Source: Roseibium sp. Sym1
Lineage (GTDB): Bacteria > Pseudomonadota > Alphaproteobacteria > Rhizobiales > Stappiaceae
Direction of reading: 5' to 3'
Length of the DNA stretch: 64,000 nt
Assembly (NCBI RefSeq): GCF_027359675.1
Contig: NZ_CP114786.1
Span: forward strand, 1,492,501-1,556,500
The notes beneath the pieces were generated by a model. It had not been told where the DNA came from, did no database searches, and saw only the letters and a program-made list of their open reading frames with translations. The translations under genes were made by a program, and so were the position numbers. Within the stretch, counting starts at the first letter, position 1. Each line of letters begins with the position of its first letter. Positions 26,738-33,980 of this stretch are shown here, piece after piece.

Positions 26738-28342
26738 CTACCGGTTGGTTATGATTTCCGGGCCCATCAGGCTGTAGGGCAGCCAGGTGGACAGGGCCGG
26801 GACATAGGTCACCAGGATCAGGAACAGCAGCAGGATGGCCACGAACGGTGCCGCCGCCTTGACCACCTGCACCAGACTCATCCCCGTTATCCCCGAGGTC
26901 ACGAACAGGTTGAGGCCGATCGGCGGCGTGATCATGCCGATTTCCATGTTGACCACCATGATGATGCCGAGATGGATCGGATCGACACCGAGTTCGATGC
27001 CGATCGGAAACACCACCGGCGCCACGATCAGGAGCAGGCCCGACGGTTCCATGAACTGGCCGCCCAGCAGCAGCAGCAGGTTGACCGCGATCAGGAAGGT
27101 GAACCAGTTGAAGCCCGCGCCGACCATCAGGTCCGTGATAGCCTGGGGAATGCGCTCGGACGTCAGCACGTGGGCGAAGAGCAGCGCGTTGACGATGATG
27201 AACATCAGCATGATGGTTGTCTTCGCCGCGTCCACCATCACCTTCTTGGTGTCCTTGTGGAACATGGCCGGAAAGAACTTCCAACCGATCAGTCCAAGGT
27301 TGCGACCCCAGACCTTGCCGCCGACGGCAAGTGTGGCCGGAAGTGCGGCCGGTGCAACACCGTGGCGCAGGATCGGATAGCCGATCAGGGCCGCCAGCAG
27401 GACAGCCGCGCTATCGATACCGAAAAAGCCGGCGCGGTCGGTGAAGGCATAGGCAAGGTCGGACCAGACGAACATGGCCACAACCGCATAGGTGATCGCT
27501 TTGAAGCCGGCCAGTCCCAGGTCTCCATCCTCGTCCGTGACCCAACGGATACCGGCCAGCGGACCCATGTCACGATAGACGAACAGGGCCACAAGGCAGG
27601 CATAGACGGCGGCCACGGCCGCAGCTTCGGTGGGCGTGAAGATGCCGCCATAGATGCCGCCAAGGATGATCACCATCAGGAACAGGCCGACGGCCGCTTC
27701 GGTCATGGCATGCCAGATTTCCTTGAATCCGGGCCAGGGCTGGGCAGGCAGGTCCTTGACGCGCGCCATGACGTAAATGGCGATCATCAGCATCAGGCCC
27801 GCGATCAGGCCGGGCACGACCCCGGCCAGGAACATGCGGCCGACGGATACGTTGGTTGCCGCGGCATAGACCACCATCACGATGGAGGGCGGGATCAGGA
27901 TACCGAGCGTGCCCGCATTGGCGATGACGCCGGCCGCGAATTCCTTGGTGTAGCCCGCCTGGCGCATGCCGGCGATGGCAATCGTGCCGATGGCCACAAC
28001 GGTCGCCGGAGACGACCCGGACAGCGCGGCGAACATCATGCAGGCGAAAACGCCGGCAATGGCAAGGCCGCCGCGGATCGAGCCGACGGTCGCGATCGAG
28101 AAGCGGATGATGCGCTTGGCAACACCCCCGGTTGACATGAAGGCCGAGGCCAGGATGAAGAACGGGATCGCCAGCAGGGTGTAGTTCTGCGAGGCCGTGA
28201 ACAGCTGCAGGGCGACCGAAGAGATCGAATCGTTGGAGAAGATGGCGATCGCCAGAACGCTCGACAGGCCGAGGGAGATGGAGATCGGAACGCCCAGGAA
28301 CAGAAAGCCGAGGACGAGGATAAAGAGAATTGCTGCTTCCAT
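26738..28342 (-). CDS. dctM: TRAP transporter large permease (DctM) with central insertion
   Basis: The 12-helix ion-coupled permease subunit of a TRAP transporter. The N-terminal FLFLGVPISISLGLSS and the LSGSSPATVVAIGTIA and IGMITPPIGLNLFV segments are characteristic. At 534 residues it is about 105 residues longer than the usual ~427. The extra part lies between DMGPLAGI and KKVMVDAAKTT and contains two hydrophobic segments. Third gene after dctP and dctQ, 10 bp downstream of dctQ. Co-occurrence with DctB/DctD suggests dicarboxylate uptake, but TRAP ligands cannot be read from the permease. Confidence 0.92.
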   Translation of the reverse strand: MEAAILFILVLGFLFLGVPISISLGLSSVLAIAIFSNDSISSVALQLFTASQNYTLLAIPFFILASAFMSTGGVAKRIIRFSIATVGSIRGGLAIAGVFACMMFAALSGSSPATVVAIGTIAIAGMRQAGYTKEFAAGVIANAGTLGILIPPSIVMVVYAAATNVSVGRMFLAGVVPGLIAGLMLMIAIYVMARVKDLPAQPWPGFKEIWHAMTEAAVGLFLMVIILGGIYGGIFTPTEAAAVAAVYACLVALFVYRDMGPLAGIRWVTDEDGDLGLAGFKAITYAVVAMFVWSDLAYAFTDRAGFFGIDSAAVLLAALIGYPILRHGVAPAALPATLAVGGKVWGRNLGLIGWKFFPAMFHKDTKKVMVDAAKTTIMLMFIIVNALLFAHVLTSERIPQAITDLMVGAGFNWFTFLIAVNLLLLLGGQFMEPSGLLLIVAPVVFPIGIELGVDPIHLGIIMVVNMEIGMITPPIGLNLFVTSGITGMSLVQVVKAAAPFVAILLLFLILVTYVPALSTWLPYSLMGPEIITNR

Positions 28343-28352
28343 TGTCCCGGCC

Positions 28353-28973
28353 TCAGTCCTTCAGAACGTCTTTGTTTTCGGCAACGAGGTCTTCCGCCTC
28401 ATGCGCGGCGATCATCATCTCGCGCTCGCCGGTCATGATCTGCCAGGCCGCCTGAATGCAGCGGAACAGGAAGAGGGCAAGGCCGATCGGAAGGATCAGG
28501 TAGGCAATCCAGCGCTGCACACGCTCCTGGGTGCCGAAATTCTCGATAATGACTTCGGGATAGCGCAGATCGTCGAGACCGATGCCGATCTTGTACATCT
28601 TCATCCAGTAGTCGATGGCGCCGCCCCGGGTGTTGAGCCCGAAGATGTGCAGCCATTCGGACCACAGGAGGGTCAGGGCGTAGACAACCCCACACAGGGC
28701 ACCGAACACCGCCACGACCCGGAACATCGGTTTCGGAAACAGCCGGATGACAGCGTCGACCCCAAGATGCGAGCCGATCTTCACGCCGTAGCTCATGCCG
28801 AACAGGATCAGCCAGGCGAACAGGATACGTGTGAGTTCCAGAGCACCGGTCCAGCCGGAATTAAAGCCGTATCGCGCCACCACCTGGGTGAAGGATACGA
28901 TGGTCATGGCCGCCAGAAGGAAGGCAAGGACGCCCTCCTCGAAGCGCGTGACCCAGTTGTCGACGCGTTGCAT
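28353..28973 (-). CDS. dctQ: TRAP transporter small permease (DctQ)
   Basis: Four-helix membrane partner of DctM. The first helix follows NWVTRFEEGVLAFLLAAM, and the conserved region WTGALELTRILFAWLILFGMSYG lies near residues 39-61. At 206 residues it is longer than many DctQ proteins (about 160-180) because of an extra hydrophilic loop (LNTRGGAIDYWMKMYKIGIG) before the last helix. It is between dctP and dctM, separated from dctP by 127 bp that contain a hairpin. Confidence 0.9.
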   Translation of the reverse strand: MQRVDNWVTRFEEGVLAFLLAAMTIVSFTQVVARYGFNSGWTGALELTRILFAWLILFGMSYGVKIGSHLGVDAVIRLFPKPMFRVVAVFGALCGVVYALTLLWSEWLHIFGLNTRGGAIDYWMKMYKIGIGLDDLRYPEVIIENFGTQERVQRWIAYLILPIGLALFLFRCIQAAWQIMTGEREMMIAAHEAEDLVAENKDVLKD

Positions 28974-29054
28974 GCGTTTCCCCCGAAATAGGTCTCTTGA
29001 ATTCTTGCAGGCCGGGCGGCTCAGCTGGCCGGTGCGACCTCAGGACCTTGGCAG

Positions 29055-29077
29055 AAGGGCCGGACGAACCGGCCCTT
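29055..29077 (-). terminator. Intercistronic hairpin between dctP and dctQ
   Basis: AAGGGCCGG (29055-29063) and CCGGCCCTT (29069-29077) form a perfect 9-bp stem with a 5-nt loop, 24 bp after the dctP stop. There is no U tract, so it more likely stabilises the dctP mRNA end or partly attenuates dctQM, giving the excess of binding protein expected for this transporter. Confidence 0.55.
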
Positions 29078-29100
29078 CCACGTCTTGGTTTTCAAAACCG

Positions 29101-30108
29101 TCAGCTGGCGTTGTTCGCAGCAGAGGCGGCGTCGATCAGATCCTTGCCGATGTCGCCTTCGAACTTGCTCCAGACCGGCTTCATGGTATCGACCCAGGCC
29201 TTGCGCTGTTCCGGGGTCAGTTCACGGATGGTGGAGCCGGCATCCAGAATGTTCTGGCGGTTGGCGGCTTCCTTCGCGGCGACCTTGCCGTTGGCGGTCG
29301 CGGTGACTTCTTCCACGATGGTCATGAACTGGTCACGAACGGCCGGATCCAGGCTGTCGAGCCATTCGTCGGAGGTGACGAGCAGATAGGCCAGCAGCTG
29401 GTGGTTGGTTTCGGTGATGCCGTCCTGCACCTCGAAGAACTTCTGGGTGTAGATGTTGGACCAGGAGTTTTCCTGACCGTCGACAACACCGGTCTGCAGG
29501 GCGCCGTAGACTTCCTTGAAAGCCAGTTTCTGGGCGTTTGCCCCCATGGCTTCGATCATTGCCACGGCAACGTCGGAGGTCTGGACGCGGAACTTCAGGC
29601 CCTTGGCGTCGCTGGGAACCAGCAGCGGCTTGTTGGCCGAGAACTGCTTCAGGCCGGAGCTCCAGTAGCCGAGGCCCTGGAAACCGTAGTCGGTCATGGA
29701 GTTCAGGAGTTCCTTGCCGTCCGGGCCGGTGGTGAAGCGGTCAACCGCTGCCAGGTCCTGGAACAGGAACGGCAGGTCGAACAGACGGAACTTCAGCGTG
29801 TAGGCCTCGAACTTGGAAAGGGACGGCGCAGCAAGCTGGACGTCGCCGAGCAGCAGGGCTTCCATCACCTTGTCATCGTCGAAGAGCTGCGAGTTCGGGA
29901 ACACCTGCATGCAGGCGGTGCCGTTCATCTCATCATTGACGCGTTCCGCCAGAAGCGTGGCAGCGTCGCCTTTCGGGTGGCCGGTCGCGGCAACCACGTG
30001 GCTGAACTTGATGACGATTTCGCCGTCATCACAAGCGTCGGCCGCATAGGCGTTGGCGGAAAAGGCAAGGGACGCCGCGGTTGCTGCGGCGAGAGCGAAT
30101 TTTTTCAT
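29101..30108 (-). CDS. dctP: TRAP transporter periplasmic binding protein (DctP)
   Basis: Solute receptor of a TRAP system, 335 residues with a Sec signal peptide (MKKFALAAATAASLAF, cleavage after AYA). The carboxylate-binding arginine is in GLKFRVQTSDVAVAMIEAMG near residue 170, and the GALQTGVVDGQENSW segment is family-typical. The start is MKKFALAA with GGAGGA upstream; the 12-codon longer frame begins inside the 5' leader. A sigma54 promoter lies about 75 bp upstream, so expression is probably switched by the DctB/DctD pair encoded nearby. Confidence 0.92.
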   Translation of the reverse strand: MKKFALAAATAASLAFSANAYAADACDDGEIVIKFSHVVAATGHPKGDAATLLAERVNDEMNGTACMQVFPNSQLFDDDKVMEALLLGDVQLAAPSLSKFEAYTLKFRLFDLPFLFQDLAAVDRFTTGPDGKELLNSMTDYGFQGLGYWSSGLKQFSANKPLLVPSDAKGLKFRVQTSDVAVAMIEAMGANAQKLAFKEVYGALQTGVVDGQENSWSNIYTQKFFEVQDGITETNHQLLAYLLVTSDEWLDSLDPAVRDQFMTIVEEVTATANGKVAAKEAANRQNILDAGSTIRELTPEQRKAWVDTMKPVWSKFEGDIGKDLIDAASAANNAS

Positions 30109-30182
30109 CGGATGTCCTCCCAGACATTTCAGTATGACGGCCATTCGGGCCGGACAGCACGGTGGCTGGTCGGCTCCCGGTT

Positions 30183-30199
30183 CGCAAACAGCGTGCCAA
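30183..30199 (-). promoter_or_regulatory. Sigma54 (-24/-12) promoter of dctPQM
   Basis: On the minus strand the sequence reads TTGGCAC-GCTGT-TTGCG, matching TGGCAC-N5-TTGCW with the obligatory GG and GC exactly 10 bp apart. The predicted start site is near 30172, about 64 nt before the dctP ATG. Activation needs an enhancer-binding protein, and DctD (32632-33972) is the obvious candidate. Confidence 0.8.
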
Positions 30200-30296
30200 G
30201 TGCCGCCAGCTCTTGAAAAAGCGCCGGTTTCCGCAGGTTAACAAATTGTTGCTCCCAGACCTAGCCGAAGTGGCTCCCTAGGGAATGGGTAGATAG

Positions 30297-30336
30297 CGAC
30301 ACATGAAGGGGAGGCGATGGGTCGGAATCGACACAT
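30297..30336. promoter_or_regulatory. Direct repeats CGACACAT upstream of the dctP promoter
   Basis: CGACACAT occurs at 30297-30304 and 30329-30336, 32 bp apart (about three helical turns), 100-150 bp upstream of the sigma54 promoter. The position suits an upstream activating sequence for an enhancer-binding protein. They do not match the known rhizobial DctD site that I recall, so assignment is tentative. Confidence 0.35.
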
Positions 30337-30366
30337 CGCGAGCAGGTCCGGGCCTCTGCCGGGTGC

Positions 30367-31278
30367 CTATTGCCAGAGCGCACCGCTTTTCGGATCGTGC
30401 CGCAACGGCGTTTCAAGACGTGCGAGCTTGTCCGGGTTGCGGATGATGAAGATCCGGTCGATCCGGCCATCACCGTCATAGCCGAGCGTCAGCGCCGTCA
30501 CGACGCGGGCATCCTCCAGCAGGAGAAAACCCCGCAATCCGTTGATGTTGCAAGGCTGGATGGGGCCGCCGCCCCACAGGCGGGACATGATCCGCGCGAC
30601 ATATTTGGCGACCCCCGCCCGGCCTTCCAGAACCCGTCCAAGGGCAGTCGCCTTGCCACCGCCATCGGACTGGAACTGGACCGTTTCCGCCAGAAGACCG
30701 CTGAGCTGCTCGGTGGAACCGCTTTCCAGCGCTTTCAGAAAAGCATCCAGCATGCGCTGCTGGTGATCGGGCGAAGGCACAAAGCGGGATGCCGGGTCCT
30801 GAATATGCCTGCCGGCACGCGACACCAGCTGACGGCAGGCCTGTTCGCTGACACCCAGCGCCGCCGCGACCTCACCATAGGGCTTGCCGAAGACCTCCCG
30901 CAGCAGGTAGGCCGCGCGTTCCTTCGGACTGAGCCGCTCCATGAGCAGAAGAAATGCTGTTGTCAGCGACTGGGCCCGCTCCAGATCGGCCTCCGGGTCC
31001 GACCCGGCGTCGATCTGGAGCGGCTCGGGAATCCACGGGCCGACATAGTCGACCCGCTTCCGGTGTGCGGCCTTCAGACCATCCAGGCAGCAATTGGTGC
31101 AGACCGTGGTCAGGAAGGCTTCCGGATTGGCAATCGCGGCGGTGTCCGCCCCCTGCCATTTCAGAAACGTGTCCTGAACCGCGTCCTCCGCGTCCGCCAT
31201 GGAGCCGAGCATTCGGTAGGCGAGGCCGAGGAGGCGGGGACGGATGCTGTCAAAAATTTCCCTGTCTGAACGATCCAT
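30367..31278 (-). CDS. ECF41-family RNA polymerase sigma factor with SnoaL-like C-terminal domain
   Basis: Extracytoplasmic-function sigma factor of 303 residues. Region 2 (LAYRMLGSMADAEDAVQDTF) and region 4 (LSPKERAAYLLREVFGKPYGEVA) are followed by a 130-residue SnoaL-like extension that replaces a separate anti-sigma factor. All three group ECF41 motifs are recognisable: WIPEP (about residue 84), DGGGK (about 193) and NPDKL (about 283). In this group the C-terminal extension controls activity. It lies 12 bp downstream of a CMD-family gene, the standard ECF41 partner, and behind a perfect ECF41 promoter, implying autoregulation. Signal unknown. Confidence 0.93.
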   Translation of the reverse strand: MDRSDREIFDSIRPRLLGLAYRMLGSMADAEDAVQDTFLKWQGADTAAIANPEAFLTTVCTNCCLDGLKAAHRKRVDYVGPWIPEPLQIDAGSDPEADLERAQSLTTAFLLLMERLSPKERAAYLLREVFGKPYGEVAAALGVSEQACRQLVSRAGRHIQDPASRFVPSPDHQQRMLDAFLKALESGSTEQLSGLLAETVQFQSDGGGKATALGRVLEGRAGVAKYVARIMSRLWGGGPIQPCNINGLRGFLLLEDARVVTALTLGYDGDGRIDRIFIIRNPDKLARLETPLRHDPKSGALWQ

Positions 31279-31290
31279 CGGCCGGTCCCG

Positions 31291-31722
31291 TCAGTGGTTG
31301 GAAACCTGCACGCGGTTCCACAGGTTGATCATGGCGACCGCTGCGGTGATCGCGCTGATCTGGGTTTCGCTGAAGTGTTTGAGAAGATCCGAGCGCAGGG
31401 CGTCATAGTCAGTCTTTGGATCGAGACTGGTCAGCGCCTCGGTCCAGGCAAAGGCCGCCTTTTCCGCGTCCGTGAAATCGTCCACGTGGCGCCAGACGAT
31501 CACGCGCTGCAGCCGTTCCTGGCTCTCGCCGTCACTGAGGGCTTCTTCCGTGTGCATCTTGACACAATAGGCGCACTGGTTGATCTGGGAGGCGCGCAGA
31601 TCGATCAGGTGGCGCAATTTCGGCTCCAGGCCGGACTTGCCGATCTCACCGCTTGCGGCAACGAAGCGCTTCACGATGTCGGGAACGTTTTCATAGTGGT
31701 TGATGGCTGTCGAAGTCGTCAT
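31291..31722 (-). CDS. Carboxymuconolactone decarboxylase (CMD/AhpD-like) protein
   Basis: A 143-residue AhpD-like fold protein with the redox motif CAYCVKMHTEEAL (CxxC plus His) near residues 50-62. Such proteins act as thiol peroxidases or alkylhydroperoxidases; the exact substrate is unknown. In ECF41 loci the CMD/oxidoreductase/epimerase genes are the sigma factor targets. The start MTTSTAIN has GGAAG 6-7 nt upstream; the longer open frame starts inside the promoter. First gene of the CMD-sigma operon. Confidence 0.9.
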   Translation of the reverse strand: MTTSTAINHYENVPDIVKRFVAASGEIGKSGLEPKLRHLIDLRASQINQCAYCVKMHTEEALSDGESQERLQRVIVWRHVDDFTDAEKAAFAWTEALTSLDPKTDYDALRSDLLKHFSETQISAITAAVAMINLWNRVQVSNH

Positions 31723-31763
31723 GAGTGTCTTCCAATCGAGGGTTAAGGGAGTGACACAAGGGT

Positions 31764-31790
31764 GACGAACGCCGGATCCGGTTTGTGACA
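31764..31790 (-). promoter_or_regulatory. ECF41-type promoter of the CMD-sigma operon
   Basis: Read on the minus strand: TGTCACA (31790-31784), a 16-bp spacer, then CGTC (31767-31764). This is an exact match to the published ECF41 target TGTCACA-N16-CGTC. The predicted transcript would start near 31757, about 35 nt before the CMD start codon. Confidence 0.85.
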
Positions 31791-31849
31791 TGGGCGATGT
31801 CTTTTTTGAAGTCGCTGACAGGCAACGGCATGGATTGCAGGGTCAAGCC

Positions 31850-32161
31850 CACTGCTGTCCGGTTAAGCAGGAACCTCTGACCACAATCAGGCTATGCCGC
31901 TTGTTCCAGTCTCCCCCCTGGAGGGGGAGATGTCTCCGATAGGAGACAGAGGGGGGCTCAACCTCTCGGCAAACAAGGCCTTTTTCGAATTCGCGGAACC
32001 GCTGCGCCCCCCCTCTGTCCGGTTCCCGGACATCTCCCCCTCCAGGGGGGAGAGGGGCGCAAGCGGTAAGGCGCTACGTGTCCCGGATCGGAAAAAGCGG
32101 AAATATCGACAATGAATCAATGACCTGTTGAACATGGGCCGAGTTAAACCGGACAGCAGTG
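31850..32161 (+). mobile_element. 312-bp transposase-less element, copy B
   Basis: Perfect 15-bp terminal inverted repeats CACTGCTGTCCGGTT / AACCGGACAGCAGTG. The flanking 9-bp direct repeat GGTCAAGCC is at 31841-31849 and 32162-32170. Removing the element restores an ATTGCAGGG-TCAAG-CCCTGCAAT palindrome. Internally it is rich in C/G palindromes (CTCCCCCCTGGAGGGGGAG and its partner near 32030). It has no transposase; open frames within it look spurious. A MITE-like, non-autonomous element. Confidence 0.85.
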
Positions 32162-32244
32162 GGTCAAGCCCTGCAATGACGAAATTACATAAAGCTATCG
32201 CAATTCCGGTCCACACCTCTGCTCCGTCATCCCATGGCTTGACC

Positions 32245-32556
32245 CACTGCTGTCCGGTTAAGCAGGAACCTCTGACCACAATCAGGCTATGCCGCTTGTT
32301 CCAGTCTCCCCCCCGGAGGGGGAGATGTCTCCGATAGGAGACAGAGGGGGGCTCAACCTCTCGGCAAACAAGGCCTTTTTCGAATTCGCGGAACCGCTGC
32401 GCCCCCCCTCTGTCCGGTTCCCGGACATCTCCCCCTCCAGGGGGGAGAGGGGCGCAAGCGGTAAGGCGCTACGTGTCCCGGATCGGAAAAAGCGGAAATA
32501 TCGACAATGAATCAATGACCTGCTGAACATGGACCGAGTTAAACCGGACAGCAGTG
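32245..32556 (+). mobile_element. 312-bp transposase-less element, copy C
   Basis: Nearly identical to copy B, same length and orientation, 83 bp downstream of it. The 9-bp target duplication GGCTTGACC is at 32236-32244 and 32557-32565, inside an ATCCCATGG-CTTGA-CCATGGGAT palindrome. A few substitutions against copy B show in the visible sequence (for example one base in the first C-run, and GGGCC versus GGACC near the right end), so the two copies are recent or homogenised. Confidence 0.85.
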
Positions 32557-32631
32557 GGCTTGACCATGGGATCATGCCGCCACATCGCCTCGGGACACTT
32601 CATCGAGACAATTGAACCCGGTGTCTGCAAT

Positions 32632-33972
32632 TCAAGCCGGCATCGCCTCTTCCTTGCCGAGCCCGTATTTGCGCATCTTCTCGTAGAGCGCCTTGCGCGA
32701 CAGGCCGAGATTTTCATAAGTCGGCTTGATGGCACCGTCATTGCGCTTCAGTTCGGCCGCAATCAACGCCCTTTCATAGGCGGCAACCTGGTCGAACAGC
32801 GTGGAGCCGGCCGCGCCCGCCGGTTCCGTGACCTGTTCCACCCCGAGCACGAACCGGTCGGCAACATTGCGCAGTTCGCGCACGTTTCCGGACCAGTCGC
32901 GGGCCATCAGGCCGGCCAGATATTCCTCGCTGATATCGGGAATTTCCCGGCGGTAACGGGCACGCGCCTCCACCGCGAGATGCCGGAACAGGAGCGGGAT
33001 GTCCTGGAGCCGGTCCCGCAGCGGCGGGATGGCAACATTGACGACATTCAGCCGGTAGAACAGGTCGAGACGAAAGCGCCCTTCCTTGCCGGCGGCTTCC
33101 AGGTCCTCCTTGGTGGCGGCGATGAAACGCACATCGAGTTCGATCGACTTGTTGGATCCGAGCCGCTCGATCGTGCGGGTTTCGATTACCCGCAAGAGCT
33201 TGACCTGGAGTTCCAGCGGCATGGATTCGATTTCGTCCAGGAACACCGATCCGCCATGGGCATGCTCCAGCTTGCCGATGCGCTGACCGCTGGCGCCTGT
33301 AAAGGCTCCCTTTTCGTGACCGAACAATTCGGATTCGATGATTTCCGCCGGCAGGGCGCCGCAATTGAGGGCCACAAAGGGCTTGTCGCGGCGTGGTCCC
33401 TCGTCGTGCAGCGCCCGGGCGACAACCTCCTTGCCCGACCCTGTCTCGCCCAGGATGAGAACGTCCGCATCGGTCGCGGCCAGCGCGGTCACGTTCCGCC
33501 GGAGCAGATCCATGGCGGGCGTGCGTCCGACCAGCCGGCTTTCCAGGCCCGTCCTGTCCGCCAGTTCCTCGCGCAGCTTGCGGTTTTCAAGAACCAGCCT
33601 GCGCTTGTCCAGCGCACGTTCGACCACGGATGCCAGGTGCGCGACGGAGAAGGGTTTTTCCAGGAAGTCATAGGCGCCGGCACGCATGGCCTCCACGGCG
33701 AGCGGAACATCACCATGACCCGTGATCAGGACGACCGGCAGGGCCGGATCGATCTCGAAGGCCATTTTCATCACCTGAAAACCATCCGTGCCCGGCATGC
33801 GGATATCGGTGACCAGAACGCCGTAAAAATCGCGGTTGACCCGTTCAAGGGCCGCCTCGGGCGTGCCGGTTGCAAAGACTTTCTGCCCGGACAGTTCCAG
33901 CCCCTGCGTCAGGGACCCGCGCAAGTCCTCCTCATCGTCAACCAGCAGAACAGTCGCCTGATCCATTTGCAC
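32632..33972 (-). CDS. dctD: Sigma54-dependent response regulator, DctD type
   Basis: Enhancer-binding protein of 446 residues. Receiver domain with acidic pair D12/D13 and phospho-acceptor D56 in VTDIRMPG; AAA+ domain with Walker A GETGSGKE (about residue 176), the sigma54-contact loop GAFTGA (about residue 245) and FLDEIESMPLELQ; C-terminal Fis-type helix-turn-helix (NLGLSRKALYEKMRKYGLG). It starts 8 bp after the sensor kinase. The likely target is the sigma54 promoter upstream of dctP. Confidence 0.93.
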   Translation of the reverse strand: MQMDQATVLLVDDEEDLRGSLTQGLELSGQKVFATGTPEAALERVNRDFYGVLVTDIRMPGTDGFQVMKMAFEIDPALPVVLITGHGDVPLAVEAMRAGAYDFLEKPFSVAHLASVVERALDKRRLVLENRKLREELADRTGLESRLVGRTPAMDLLRRNVTALAATDADVLILGETGSGKEVVARALHDEGPRRDKPFVALNCGALPAEIIESELFGHEKGAFTGASGQRIGKLEHAHGGSVFLDEIESMPLELQVKLLRVIETRTIERLGSNKSIELDVRFIAATKEDLEAAGKEGRFRLDLFYRLNVVNVAIPPLRDRLQDIPLLFRHLAVEARARYRREIPDISEEYLAGLMARDWSGNVRELRNVADRFVLGVEQVTEPAGAAGSTLFDQVAAYERALIAAELKRNDGAIKPTYENLGLSRKALYEKMRKYGLGKEEAMPA

Positions 33973-33980
33973 GTAGTCCC

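Noticed and set aside
31887..32279. Open frames within the 312-bp repeats, up to 130 codons on the minus strand and 73 on the plus strand
   Set aside because: They are translations of the mobile repeat, occur near-identically in both copies, are low-complexity (SPLEGEMSGNRTEGG-like), and one runs across the repeat boundary. No ribosome binding site or domain.
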